Positions 7,902 to 16,815 of a stretch of 64,000 nucleotides of DNA are shown piece after piece. The translations under genes were made by a program, and so were the position numbers. A model generated the notes under the pieces. That model had not been told where the DNA came from, did no database searches, and was given only the letters and a program-made list of their open reading frames with translations. The DNA comes from DASXQK01 sp963724385 (GTDB taxonomy: Bacteria; Pseudomonadota; Alphaproteobacteria; Dongiales; Dongiaceae): assembly GCA_963724385.1 (NCBI GenBank), contig CAVRUJ010000001.1:2232001-2296000 (forward strand), read 5' to 3'. How positions within the stretch are numbered: position 1 is the stretch's first letter; the number at the start of each line of letters is the position of its first letter.

Positions 7902-9465
7902 TCCCGTCCCCCGCCCCGCCAGCCATGCGCCCGCCGCCCATCAGCAGGCCGATCTCCTCCACCGTCACCGAGCCGACCGGCCGCGCCTCGGATAGCCGTC
8001 CGCCTGCGATCACGGCGATGCGGTCGCAGAGCGCGAAAATTTCGTCCAGATCCTGGGAGATGACGACCACAGCGCTTCCGCCTTCGGCCAGGTCGAGGAG
8101 CGCCTGATGGATGGCCGCCGCCGCTCCGGCGTCCACGCCCCAGGTCGGTTGCGAGACGATGAGCAGGCCCGGATGCTGCAGGATCTCCCGGCCGACGATG
8201 AACTTCTGCAGATTGCCGCCGGAAAGGCTGCGTGCCTGAGCCGTGGGCCCGCGACTGCGCACGTCGAAGCCCTCGATCACCTCCCGGGCGAAACCGAGGG
8301 TGCGTTTGCCGTGGATCAGCCCCCGGCTGACGAGCCCGCGCCGGCGGTGGGCGCTCAGGAATGCATTCTCGGAAAGCGACATGGCGCTGACGGCGCCGTG
8401 TCCGTTGCGCTCCTCGGGCACGAAGGCGGCGCCGAGGGCGCGTCTTGCGCCGGGACCCAGATGTCCCACCGGTTTGCCATCGATCAGGATCGCGTCGGGC
8501 CGTTCGACACGGGCCTCGCCGCTGAGCGCCGCCATGAGTTCGTTCTGTCCGTTGCCGGCGATGCCGCCGATGCCGAGAATCTCGCCGCCGGCGACGCTGA
8601 AGCTGATCTCCTTGAGATCGGTTCCGAACTGCTGGTCGGAACGCAGTGTAAGGTCGTTCAGCTGAAGCCTGGGCTTGGCGCCAGGCGGGGGTCGGCGGCC
8701 GTGGGTCGGCGCCTTGAGCTCGCTGCCGATCATGAGTTCCGCCAGGCGTTGGGCGCTTTCCTGGCGGGGATCGCATTCGGCCACGACCCGGCCGAGGCGC
8801 ATGATGGTGGCTCGCTCGCAGAGCGCCTTGATCTCATCCAGCTTGTGGCTGATGTAGAGGATGGCGCAGCCTTCCTCAGCGAGCCGGCGCAGGGTTTCGA
8901 AAAGCTTGCCTACTTCCTGGGGTGTCAGCACGGAGGTGGGTTCGTCCATGATCAGCAGACGCGGCTCCTGCAACAGGCAGCGCACGATCTCGATGCGCTG
9001 GCGCTCGCCAACGGAAAGATCGTGCACGGCGCGGTCGGGATCGAGGGCGAGCCCGTAGGCGGTCGAGACCTCGACGATGCGCCCGCGCAAGCCCCGGCGC
9101 TGAGCCGGATCGTCGATGGCGAGAGCGATGTTCTCCGCCACGGTCAGCGCCTCGAACAGGGAAAAATGCTGGAACACCATGCCGATGCCAAGACGCCGGG
9201 CGGCGTTCGGGCTCGGGATCCGGATCGGCTTGCCCTGCCACCGGATTTCGCCGGCATCGGGCTGCAGCACGCCATAGATGATCTTCACCAGCGTACTCTT
9301 GCCGGCGCCGTTCTCGCCCAGAAGCGCATGGATCTCGCCCGGCAGGACAGCGAGATCCACGCTGTCATTGGCGAGACAGCCGGGGAATCTTTTCGTGATG
9401 CCGGCCAGGGTAAGGAGCGGCGGTGCGGCGATGCCCTTCGATTCCCCCTGCGTCACGATCCCCAT
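7885..9465 (-). CDS. ABC transporter ATP-binding protein, tandem ATPase, purine importer (NupA/YufO-like)
   Basis: The 526-residue protein has two fused ATPase domains. The first has Walker A GENGAGKST (about residues 50-58), signature LSVGERQRIEI and Walker B LLIMDEPTS. The second keeps the signature LSGGNLQKFIVGRE but has a degenerate Walker A (GIAGNGQNEL), as is normal for simple-sugar and nucleoside importers of this class. It powers the two permeases encoded just downstream. Upstream, the deaminase gene ends 8 bases before its ATG, so the gene is part of the operon. Confidence 0.92.
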   Translation of the reverse strand: MGIVTQGESKGIAAPPLLTLAGITKRFPGCLANDSVDLAVLPGEIHALLGENGAGKSTLVKIIYGVLQPDAGEIRWQGKPIRIPSPNAARRLGIGMVFQHFSLFEALTVAENIALAIDDPAQRRGLRGRIVEVSTAYGLALDPDRAVHDLSVGERQRIEIVRCLLQEPRLLIMDEPTSVLTPQEVGKLFETLRRLAEEGCAILYISHKLDEIKALCERATIMRLGRVVAECDPRQESAQRLAELMIGSELKAPTHGRRPPPGAKPRLQLNDLTLRSDQQFGTDLKEISFSVAGGEILGIGGIAGNGQNELMAALSGEARVERPDAILIDGKPVGHLGPGARRALGAAFVPEERNGHGAVSAMSLSENAFLSAHRRRGLVSRGLIHGKRTLGFAREVIEGFDVRSRGPTAQARSLSGGNLQKFIVGREILQHPGLLIVSQPTWGVDAGAAAAIHQALLDLAEGGSAVVVISQDLDEIFALCDRIAVIAGGRLSEARPVGSVTVEEIGLLMGGGRMAGGAGDGNALPA

Positions 9466-9473
9466 CCCCCGAT

Positions 9474-9959
9474 TCAGTACGGAATCTTATCCGGTTTATC
9501 CATCCATTCCTTGAACACGCTGCGCGCCTCGTCGAGAGGCAGATGGACGAAGGGGATGGTTCTTGCGGACATCGGCAAGGAAAATTCACGGTAGATGTGG
9601 TCGTCGTCGAATCCGATGCGGGCCGCGTCTGTCCGTGTGTTGGCATAGTAAACTCGGTCAATCCGGGCCCAATAGATGGCACCGAGACACATGGGGCATG
9701 GTTCGCAGCTGGTATAGAGCTCGCAGCCTGCCAGGCTGAAATGAGCGAGTTTCCTGCAGGCCTCGCGAATTGCCACTACCTCGGCATGGGCGGTGGGATC
9801 GTTGCCGGAGGTCACGCCGTTGAAACCTTCCGCCAGGATTGCGCCATCGCGGACCACCAGGGCGCCGAATGGGCCGCCGAGGTTGGCGCGCATGCGCTCG
9901 GCGGAGATCGCGATGGCGCGGCGCATGAACAGTCCGGGATCGGATGCCGCTTTGTTCAT
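9474..9959 (-). CDS. guaD: Nucleoside/base deaminase of the CDA fold, probable guanine deaminase
   Basis: This is a cytidine-deaminase-fold zinc enzyme of 161 residues. The proton-shuttling glutamate is in HAE (58-60) and the zinc cysteines are in CEPCPMC (85-91). The length and the C-terminal region resemble the small guanine deaminase of Bacillus more than tRNA adenosine deaminase TadA. Located between xdhC and a purine importer, it would convert guanine to xanthine for XdhAB. The ATG overlaps the xdhC stop (ATGA). A tadA-like role is the main alternative, but the operon context argues against it. Confidence 0.82.
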   Translation of the reverse strand: MNKAASDPGLFMRRAIAISAERMRANLGGPFGALVVRDGAILAEGFNGVTSGNDPTAHAEVVAIREACRKLAHFSLAGCELYTSCEPCPMCLGAIYWARIDRVYYANTRTDAARIGFDDDHIYREFSLPMSARTIPFVHLPLDEARSVFKEWMDKPDKIPY

Positions 9960-10825
9960 CGACCTTGGACTCCGCCAACCGAGGCAGGGACGTCACGCCG
10001 AGCTGCGGCCAAGTCAGCCGACAGGGCGATGAGCTGGCCAGCGACGGCGACGGCGATCATGGCCGGTTGCTTGCCCGGCACCTGGGGCAGGCCGATCGGG
10101 CAGGTGAGGCGCGCAAGCGCGGCCTCCGAATGGCCGCGCCGGCGCAGGCGACTGAAGAAAGCGGCGCGCTTGCTGGCGCTGCCGATGAGCCCCAGGAAAC
10201 CGAAGTCGCCGCGTGCCAGCACCCGGTCGCAGATCTCGAGATCCAGGGCATGGCTGTGTGTCATGACCAGGAAGAAGGTGCCCGGCGATGCGGACGACAC
10301 GTCATGGCGCGGCTCGGCCGAGGTCTCGATCTGAACATTGGCTGGGACCTCGACCGGGAACATGTCGCTCCGTCCGTCGAACCAATGAATCCGATACGGC
10401 AAATGCGCGAGCACATGGACCAAGGCCCGCCCGACATGGCCTGCCCCGAAAAGATAGATGGGTTGAACGGGCACTGCCATGCGCTCAAGCCGAGGCAAGG
10501 CATTGCGATCCAGCCGTTCCAGCTTCAGCGTGACGCGCCCGCCGCAGCATTGCCCGAGACTGGGTCCGAGCGACAGGCGGACCTCGTCCGCCGCCGGAGA
10601 GTGAGGCATGGTGAGCATGGCGCGGGCCCGCTCGATGGCTTTCAGCTCGAGATGCCCGCCGCCGATGCTGCCGGCGATGCCCTGGACATGGACGAGCATT
10701 CGGCAACCGGCCTCCCGCGGGGAAGAACCGGCGGCTGCGGCGATGGTGACGAGAATCGAGGGCTCGTCGCGCCGCGCCAGCTCCAATGCCTTGTCGAGCC
10801 AATCGGTTGCAGGGTTCACGATCAT
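9956..10825 (-). CDS. xdhC: Xanthine dehydrogenase accessory protein XdhC
   Basis: This 289-residue chaperone delivers sulfurated molybdenum cofactor to xanthine dehydrogenase. The N-terminal part has the conserved GSSPREAGCRMLV and GSIGGGHLE motifs, and a Rossmann-like C-terminal half begins YLFGAGHVGRALV. A LGLIGSASKRAAFFSRL stretch near the end is typical of the XdhC C-terminal domain. The start at 10825 overlaps the xdhB stop (ATGA), so the two are translationally coupled. Confidence 0.94.
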   Translation of the reverse strand: MIVNPATDWLDKALELARRDEPSILVTIAAAAGSSPREAGCRMLVHVQGIAGSIGGGHLELKAIERARAMLTMPHSPAADEVRLSLGPSLGQCCGGRVTLKLERLDRNALPRLERMAVPVQPIYLFGAGHVGRALVHVLAHLPYRIHWFDGRSDMFPVEVPANVQIETSAEPRHDVSSASPGTFFLVMTHSHALDLEICDRVLARGDFGFLGLIGSASKRAAFFSRLRRRGHSEAALARLTCPIGLPQVPGKQPAMIAVAVAGQLIALSADLAAARRDVPASVGGVQGR

Positions 10826-13164
10826 TCGCCCGCGCGCGCCCGCTGGGCCGGCTCGGCGGCGCGCTGTCGGAGCTCCTCGATCGCGAGCAACACCCGTTCG
10901 GGCGTGGCCGGCGCGTCCAAGTCGGGCAAAAGGCGATAGTCGGCCGTGCTGGCTATGGCATCCGAGAGCGCGGCGAAGACCGAGATGGCCAGCATCAGCG
11001 GCGGCTCGCCGACCGCCTTGGAGCGGAAGATCGTGGTCTCGCGGTTCTCGTTGTCCGCCATGATCTCGATGCGGAAGTCCGTCGGACGGTCGCCGCAGGT
11101 CGGGATCTTGTAGGTGCTTGGCGCATGCGTCCTGAGGCGACCGGCCGCATCCCAATAGAGTTCTTCGCTGGTGAGCCAGCCCATGCCCTGGATGAAGCCA
11201 CCCTCGATCTGGCCGAGGTCTATGGCGGGGTTTAGCGAACGTCCGACGTCGTGCAGGATGTCCACCCGGGTCACTTTGTATTCGCCGGTCAGGCTATCCA
11301 CCATCACTTCGCTGACCGCGGCGCCATAGGCGAAGTAATAAAATGGGCGGCCCGCGGCCTTGGCTCGGTCGTAGTGGATTTTGGGCGTGGCATAGAAGCC
11401 GGTGGCCGAAAGCGATACGCGCGCCAAGTAGGCCTGCTTCACGAGAGCGGGGAAGGGGATCTCCTCGGCGCCGACCTGCACGCGCCCAGGCAGGAACTGC
11501 ACCTCGGCGGGTCCGACGCCGTAGCATTCGGCCGCGAAGGCGGTGAGGCGCCGCTTGATTTCGCGGGCAGCCGCCTGGGCCGCCATGCCGTTCATGTCGG
11601 AGCCGGAGGAAGCAGCCGTCGCCGAGGTATTGGGCACCTTGCCGGTCGTGGTCGCGGTGATCTTGATCCGGTCGAGGTCGACCTGCAGCTCTTCCGCGAT
11701 GACCTGAGCGACCTTGGTGAACAGGCCCTGGCCCATCTCGGTGCCGCCATGGTTCAGGTGGACGCTGCCGTCGGTGTAGACATGCAACAGGGCCCCGGCC
11801 TGGTTGAGGGGCGTGTTGGTGAAGGAAATGCCGAATTTGACCGGCGTCAGCGCCAGGCCCTTCTTCAGGATCGGGCTCTCCGCGTTGTAGGCGCGAATGG
11901 CAGTGCGGCGAGCGGCGTAACCCGAACTCGCCTCCAGCCCGGCAATGATCTCCGGCAAGACGTTGTCTTCGACCGTCTGGTGGTAGGGCGTGACGTTGCG
12001 TTCGTCGTTGCCGTAGAGGTTGATCTTGCGCACCGCCAGCGGGTCCTTGCCTAGATGCCGGGCGATGGCGTCCATCACCCGCTCGACGCCGACCATGCCC
12101 TGGGGACCGCCAAAACCGCGAAAGGCCGTGTTGGAGACGGTGTGGGTCTTGCAGCGCTGGGAGGTGATGCTGACGTTTTCCAGGTAATAGCCGTTGTCGG
12201 CGTGGAACATGGCCCGATCGGCGATCGGCCCGGATAGGTCGGCGGAATAGCCGCAACCCGCCGCCTGCTCGAAGGCGATGCCGCGGATTCGGCCATTGCC
12301 CTCGAAACCCACGTCATAGTCGATCACGAAGGCATGGCGCTTTCCCGTCATCACCATGTCGTCATCCCGCTCGAGGCGGAACTTGGCCGGCCGGGCGGTC
12401 TTGACCGCCGCCAGGGCAGCGATTGCCGCCCATTGGGCCGCTTGCGTTTCCTTGCCGCCGAAGCCGCCACCCATGCGCCGGACCTCGACGGTGACGGCAT
12501 TGTCGGGCCGGCCAAGCACCCGCGCGGCGGCGTGCTGCACTTCGGAGGGATGCTGGGTCGAGCAGTGGATCAAGACGTCGCCGTCCTCCATGGGGATGGC
12601 TAGCGAGACCTGACCCTCGAGGTAGAAGTGATCCTGGCCGCCCATGCGGATGCAGCCCTTGAGGCGATGAGGGGCGGCGGCCAATGCCGCCTTCAAGTCG
12701 CCGCGCTGCATGACATGGGGCTCGAGCACGAAGCTCTTGGCCGCCAACGCCTGTTCGATGGTCAGGATCGCCGGCAAGTCTTCGTACTCCACGACAGCGA
12801 GGCCTGCGGCCGCGCGAGCCTGATCAAGGGATTCGGCGGCAACGGTAAAAAGCACCTGGCCGTGGAATTGCACCTCGCGATCGGCGAACAGGGGATCATC
12901 GTGGGCGCCCACTGGACTGATATCGTTGGCGCCGGGAACGTCTGCCGCAGTGAGGACTGCGATGACGCCCGGGACTTTGCGCACTCTCTCCAGGTCGAGG
13001 CGCCGGATCAGCGAATGGGCCCGATCGGCCTTTCCCGCAAAGAGATGGAGAAGCCCGGACGGCTCGGGCATGTCGTCGGTGTAGATGGCCCGGCCGGAGA
13101 CATGCTTTGCCGCGCTGTCATGCGGGATGGCCTGGCGCACGCCGCCTTGCAGCCGGTCAGCCAT
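10822..13164 (-). CDS. xdhB: Xanthine dehydrogenase molybdopterin-binding subunit XdhB
   Basis: This is the large catalytic subunit (780 residues) that carries the molybdopterin cofactor and hydroxylates hypoxanthine and xanthine to urate with NAD+ as acceptor. Visible motifs are RRMGGGFGGKE, the cofactor loop AFRGFGGPQG, and near the C-terminus KAVGEPPLML with the catalytic glutamate. The ATG at 13164 overlaps the end of xdhA by 8 bases. With XdhA and XdhC it forms the complete bacterial enzyme set. Confidence 0.96.
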   Translation of the reverse strand: MADRLQGGVRQAIPHDSAAKHVSGRAIYTDDMPEPSGLLHLFAGKADRAHSLIRRLDLERVRKVPGVIAVLTAADVPGANDISPVGAHDDPLFADREVQFHGQVLFTVAAESLDQARAAAGLAVVEYEDLPAILTIEQALAAKSFVLEPHVMQRGDLKAALAAAPHRLKGCIRMGGQDHFYLEGQVSLAIPMEDGDVLIHCSTQHPSEVQHAAARVLGRPDNAVTVEVRRMGGGFGGKETQAAQWAAIAALAAVKTARPAKFRLERDDDMVMTGKRHAFVIDYDVGFEGNGRIRGIAFEQAAGCGYSADLSGPIADRAMFHADNGYYLENVSITSQRCKTHTVSNTAFRGFGGPQGMVGVERVMDAIARHLGKDPLAVRKINLYGNDERNVTPYHQTVEDNVLPEIIAGLEASSGYAARRTAIRAYNAESPILKKGLALTPVKFGISFTNTPLNQAGALLHVYTDGSVHLNHGGTEMGQGLFTKVAQVIAEELQVDLDRIKITATTTGKVPNTSATAASSGSDMNGMAAQAAAREIKRRLTAFAAECYGVGPAEVQFLPGRVQVGAEEIPFPALVKQAYLARVSLSATGFYATPKIHYDRAKAAGRPFYYFAYGAAVSEVMVDSLTGEYKVTRVDILHDVGRSLNPAIDLGQIEGGFIQGMGWLTSEELYWDAAGRLRTHAPSTYKIPTCGDRPTDFRIEIMADNENRETTIFRSKAVGEPPLMLAISVFAALSDAIASTADYRLLPDLDAPATPERVLLAIEELRQRAAEPAQRARAGE

Positions 13165-14614
13165 GGGCCCGCCTCGGCTCGACGACGCGGGACTCCAAAT
13201 TCGGCTCCGTCGTCTCATGCCAAAACTTGAGCAGCAGATTGCCGGCGACACGGGCGCGGTAACTCTTGCTCGCCCGCATGTCGCTGATGGGCTCGTAATC
13301 CTTCGCCAGCGCCGCCTGGCCCGCGGCAATCGTCTCCCGGGTCCAGGGACGGCCGCGGAGCGCTCCTTCGGTGGCGGAGGCCCGCTTGGGCGTGCCTGCC
13401 ATACCGCCGTAGCAGATGCGAATATCGGCGACACGGCCTTTCTCGAGCCTAACATTGAAGGCGCCGAGGCAGGCCGTGATGTCCTGGTCGAAGCGCTTGG
13501 AGATCTTGTAGCAGCGCAGGCTCCAGGCGGGATCCCGACGGGGCAGCAGGAGGGATTCGACGAACTCGCCGGGTTGCCGATCCTGCTTGCCATAGGCGAT
13601 GAAGTAGTCCTCCAGCGGAATCTCGCGTCGATCCTTGCCGCGGCGCAAGACGAGACGGGCGCCCAGAGCGATCAGGGGAGGCGAGCTGTCGCCGATGGGC
13701 GAACCGTTGGCGACATTGCCGCCCATGGTCCCGCAATTGCGGATCTGGGTCGAACCGAGCCGGCGTAGAACCTCTCCGAAATCGGGATATTCGGTGGCGA
13801 CAACGGGAAGCAGACGGGAATAGGTGACGCCCGCGCCGATCTCGATTTCGCTATCGCGGATATCGAGACGCTGAAGCTCTGCCACTTCGCCCAAATAGAC
13901 CAGAGGATCGAGGCGCCGATGCTGCTTGGTGACCCAGAGCCCCACGTCGGTACCCCCGGCAAGGATGCAGGCCTCCGGATGGTGCAGCAGGATATCGGCC
14001 AGTTCGTCCAGACGACGCGGCGCGAAGTAGCGCTGATGTCCCGAACTAGACGGCTTAGGGTCCTTGATCGCTTCCAGCGCGGCCAAAGTCTTCCCCGCGT
14101 TCCGAGTGAAGTGATCGGCCGTGCCGGCGCTTCTCATCCGTTCTGCCGCCGCGATGATGGGCCCGTAGCCGGTGCAGCGGCAGAGATTTCCGGCGAGCGC
14201 GTCGTCGATCCGTGCTCGGTCGATGGGCATGCCGTCGCGGAACAGAACGAAAAGCGACATGACGAAGCCGGGCGTGCAGAAGCCGCATTGGGACCCGTGG
14301 CAATCGACCATGGCCTGCTGCACCGGATGGAGCTGCCCTGCTGGACCTGCCAGATCCTCGACGGTCAAGAGCTGCTTGCCGTGGAGCGTGGGCAGGAACT
14401 GGATGCAGGAATTGACCGCGCGGTAGACGAGACGACCATTCTCCACCTCGCCCAGCGCCACGGTGCACGCCCCGCAGTCGCCTTCGGCGCAGCCTTCCTT
14501 GCTGCCGGTCCGGCGTTCCTGGCCGCGCAGATAGTTGAGAACCGTGAGGGTGGGGTCGTCGATCGCGACTTCGCGCAGCTCCTCGCCAAGAAGGAATCGG
14601 ACTGTCGCGGCCAT
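13157..14614 (-). CDS. xdhA: Xanthine dehydrogenase small subunit XdhA (2Fe-2S and FAD domains)
   Basis: This is the small subunit of about 485 residues. The N-terminal ferredoxin-like [2Fe-2S] domain has CAEGDCGAC (about 42-50), and a second cluster domain has CGFCTPG and NLCRCTGYGP. A FAD-binding domain follows, with AGGTDVGLW and GGNVANGSPIGDSSP. It passes electrons from the molybdenum site to NAD+. An ATG at 14650 is also in frame but would overlap the hydroxyisourate hydrolase gene. The internal ATG at 14614, just after that gene's stop, places the start directly before the conserved VRFLLG strand and is preferred. Confidence 0.95.
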   Translation of the reverse strand: MAATVRFLLGEELREVAIDDPTLTVLNYLRGQERRTGSKEGCAEGDCGACTVALGEVENGRLVYRAVNSCIQFLPTLHGKQLLTVEDLAGPAGQLHPVQQAMVDCHGSQCGFCTPGFVMSLFVLFRDGMPIDRARIDDALAGNLCRCTGYGPIIAAAERMRSAGTADHFTRNAGKTLAALEAIKDPKPSSSGHQRYFAPRRLDELADILLHHPEACILAGGTDVGLWVTKQHRRLDPLVYLGEVAELQRLDIRDSEIEIGAGVTYSRLLPVVATEYPDFGEVLRRLGSTQIRNCGTMGGNVANGSPIGDSSPPLIALGARLVLRRGKDRREIPLEDYFIAYGKQDRQPGEFVESLLLPRRDPAWSLRCYKISKRFDQDITACLGAFNVRLEKGRVADIRICYGGMAGTPKRASATEGALRGRPWTRETIAAGQAALAKDYEPISDMRASKSYRARVAGNLLLKFWHETTEPNLESRVVEPRRAHG

Positions 14615-14621
14615 GGCGCGG

Positions 14622-14972
14622 TTAGCTTCCGCGATAGGTGGAGTAGGCATAAGGGGAAATCAGCAGGGGGACGTGATAATGCTCCGCCGGGTTCGCTACA
14701 CCGAAGCGCACCGTCACCTGATCGAGAAACCGGGGGCTCGCCAGCTTGACGCCGAGGCCGGTGAAGTAGTCGCCGGCATGGAAAACGAGCTCGTAGAAGC
14801 CGGCAGCGAACGCCGCGCCCTCCAGGAGTGGTCGCTCACAGCGGCCGTCGGGGTTGGTCGCCGTGGCTGCGACGCGTTCGCGCTTTTCGCCAAGCCGGAA
14901 CAGTTCGATGCGCATACCCGCAGCCGGCCGGCCATGAGCGGTATCGAGAACGTGGGTCGTCAAGCGGCCCAT
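14622..14972 (-). CDS. uraH: 5-hydroxyisourate hydrolase (transthyretin-like)
   Basis: This 116-residue enzyme hydrolyses 5-hydroxyisourate, the product of PuuD, to OHCU. It begins with the family motif LTTHVLDTAHGRPA and ends with the C-terminal signature SPYAYSTYRGS; the catalytic His and Arg positions lie in these blocks. It is the first gene of the long minus-strand purine operon and is divergent from the OHCU decarboxylase gene, so consecutive pathway steps are encoded back to back across one control region. Confidence 0.95.
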   Translation of the reverse strand: MGRLTTHVLDTAHGRPAAGMRIELFRLGEKRERVAATATNPDGRCERPLLEGAAFAAGFYELVFHAGDYFTGLGVKLASPRFLDQVTVRFGVANPAEHYHVPLLISPYAYSTYRGS

Positions 14973-15015
14973 GGAAGCCTATTCCAGTCGGCAAGCATCT
15001 GAGTTTGCATCCTTT

Positions 15016-15055
15016 ACTGTGTTGACATTGTAGTCTTACCTGAAGGGCGAGGGAA
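15016..15055. promoter_or_regulatory. Candidate divergent control region between uraH operon and uraD
   Basis: On the minus strand a -10-like TACAAT (15027-15032) sits 17 bases from a weak -35-like TTCCCT (15050-15055), well placed for the uraH-xdh operon. Overlapping it is an imperfect palindrome, ACT-N4-TG-N-CA-N4-AGT (15016-15034), a plausible operator for a purine-responsive repressor. A TTGACA on the plus strand (15022-15027) has no convincing -10 partner. This is a reading by eye only. Confidence 0.35.
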
Positions 15056-15060
15056 ACCCG

Positions 15061-15579
15061 ATGCCTGCCAAGCGCCTGAGGCGCCCGCCCAGCCAGCTCG
15101 ACCGCGCCACCTTTGTGTCCCTCTATGGGCCCACCTATGAGCACTCGCCTTGGATCGCCGAAGCGGTCTTCGATGCCGGGCTAGGGTCCGTCCTCGACAG
15201 TCCGGCCGGGCTCCATGCCGCCATGCGGGCCGTGGTCCACGCCGCGCCGCAGGAACGCCAGTTGGCATTGTTGATTGCCCACCCCGATCTTGCCGGTCGG
15301 CTCGCGATCGGCGGAGAGCTTACTGCCCATTCGGCATCGGAGCAGGCGGGCGCGGGGCTGGACAAATGCAGCCCCACCGAGTTCGCCCAGTTCAACCGGC
15401 TCAACGACGCCTACAAGGCAAAGTTTGGGATTCCCTTCGTGATGGCGGTGAAGGGACGGAAGCGGGAGGAGATTCTGGCCGCTTTCGAGCGCCGCCTCGG
15501 GAACGATAGGACCGTGGAATTCCAAACCGCTCTAGACGAAGTGCATAAGATCGCGCGGTTCCGTCTGGACGAGCTCTGA
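15061..15579 (+). CDS. uraD: 2-oxo-4-hydroxy-4-carboxy-5-ureidoimidazoline (OHCU) decarboxylase
   Basis: This 172-residue enzyme decarboxylates OHCU to S-allantoin, completing urate breakdown. The HPDLAGRLAIGGELTAHSASEQ region near residue 78 contains the family's HPDLA motif with the catalytic His. The substrate-binding segment LNDAYKAKFGIPFVMAVKG follows. The ATG is preceded by GAGGG. It is transcribed away from the uraH-xdh operon and stands alone; nothing co-oriented follows for over 1 kb. Confidence 0.95.
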   Translation: MPAKRLRRPPSQLDRATFVSLYGPTYEHSPWIAEAVFDAGLGSVLDSPAGLHAAMRAVVHAAPQERQLALLIAHPDLAGRLAIGGELTAHSASEQAGAGLDKCSPTEFAQFNRLNDAYKAKFGIPFVMAVKGRKREEILAAFERRLGNDRTVEFQTALDEVHKIARFRLDEL

Positions 15580-15640
15580 TCCTTCGACGTGGTATCGAAT
15601 AGAGCACGGGCGTCGACGCGAATGCCGGATAGAGAGCGGG

Positions 15641-16534
15641 CTAAGGCGTCGAAACCTTCCACACCCCGCCTTCGAGCACCATGGGCATGACTGTGCCGCC
15701 TTCAGTGCCCTTGAAGAACAGCTGAGCCTGAGCCTGATAGAGATAGACTTTTTGCAGATCGGCCATCATCGCTGAAGCGTCGGCGTATGGACCGAGCACT
15801 TCCTGTCTCATCTCGGGCAGGTTGTCCGCCGTGACCATGGCCGCGAAAGGATGATCCGAGGCCAGGCTGGCCTTGATCGCCGCGAGATCGCCCTTGGCCA
15901 CGGCTTCCAGATAGCGGCGGATTGCGCGGGCCGGATCGCTCGCACGCGCCTGGTCGCCGGCTACGGTCGCCAGAAGCTCGGGCGCGGGGACCACTGCCGC
16001 GTCGAAAGTGGCGTCGAAACTGTAGCTGCCCCATGTGGTGCCGTCGGGGTTGGTCACGTCGACAGGCTGGGATGTGTGGACATGACCGCTGGCGTGGCCG
16101 GCGGCGAGCTTGAAGCTATCGCTGGCGAAATTGTCCGATCCGGGGGTCTGGGTGAAAAACTGCGGGTTGCCGCCCTGGGGGAGAAAGGACTTGCCGGCGA
16201 AGATATTTCCGTTCGCCGGATTGATGTCGACGACCAAGCCTGCGACGGCACCGGTGCTGGCCAGCTGGACCAGCGCCAGTTCACTGCGGGTCGCTGCCTC
16301 AGGAAGCGTGCGATCGACGAGAATGACGACGATATGTGGGTCGGGATCGCCGACATTCAACTCCGGGATTTCGCGCTCCTCGCGCGCGTAGGCCGTGGTC
16401 AGCCTGACCGACTGGTTGCCCACGCTCAGCGCGCCGGCGGCGCTGCCGGCATCCGCTGCTGAGGCGGGCAGAAGCAGAAGTCCCGCGAGGGCGAGCGCGC
16501 CAACCGCGAACGCAAGGTTTTGTTGCGCCACCAT
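15641..16534 (-). CDS. Secreted protein of unknown function
   Basis: The 297-residue protein was not recognised as a named family. The ATG at 16534 has a strong AGGAGG site. A classical signal peptide ends around PASAADAG. The central part has beta-strand-like segments (VVILVDRTLP, AGLVVDINPANG) and a histidine-containing SGHVHTSQPV. The last 100 residues (ARAIRRYLEAVAKGDLAAIKASL onward, ending VMPMVLEGGVWKVSTP) look like an NTF2/DUF4878-type fold, a common small periplasmic ligand-binding or scaffold domain. It is divergent from the SPOR-domain gene, so the two may share a control region (16535-16815) in which I saw no clear promoter. Confidence 0.75.
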   Translation of the reverse strand: MVAQQNLAFAVGALALAGLLLLPASAADAGSAAGALSVGNQSVRLTTAYAREEREIPELNVGDPDPHIVVILVDRTLPEAATRSELALVQLASTGAVAGLVVDINPANGNIFAGKSFLPQGGNPQFFTQTPGSDNFASDSFKLAAGHASGHVHTSQPVDVTNPDGTTWGSYSFDATFDAAVVPAPELLATVAGDQARASDPARAIRRYLEAVAKGDLAAIKASLASDHPFAAMVTADNLPEMRQEVLGPYADASAMMADLQKVYLYQAQAQLFFKGTEGGTVMPMVLEGGVWKVSTP

Positions 16535-16815
16535 GGATCTGCCTCCTGCCCGCCTGGCCTCCCCGCTTCCAGAACCGGACCGGCCGATGCCCTTGCGTCG
16601 CAAGAGACCAACGGCACGGCGCCAATGGTAAGCAGGATGGGCGACGTCAGGAAGGGTCGATGGGAAACGTGAACGGGTCCTCCCCCTCGAATTCGGACAG
16701 AAATTTGCCACTAAAGCCGTGAAGAGGTCGGCAACGATTCTGATGCGACGATCGGCAATTGGTCGGATATGCGCCGGCAGAGACAGCAAGGCACTGGCAA
16801 TGGGAGCCAGGCAGC

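Noticed and set aside
7885..9465. Degenerate second Walker A in the purine ABC ATPase as a sign of inactivation
   Set aside because: A degenerate second site is normal for tandem ATPases of sugar and nucleoside importers.
16759..16815. Longer N-terminus for the SPOR-like protein
   Set aside because: The extension precedes a good signal peptide and lacks a ribosome binding site; the ATG at 16816 has one.
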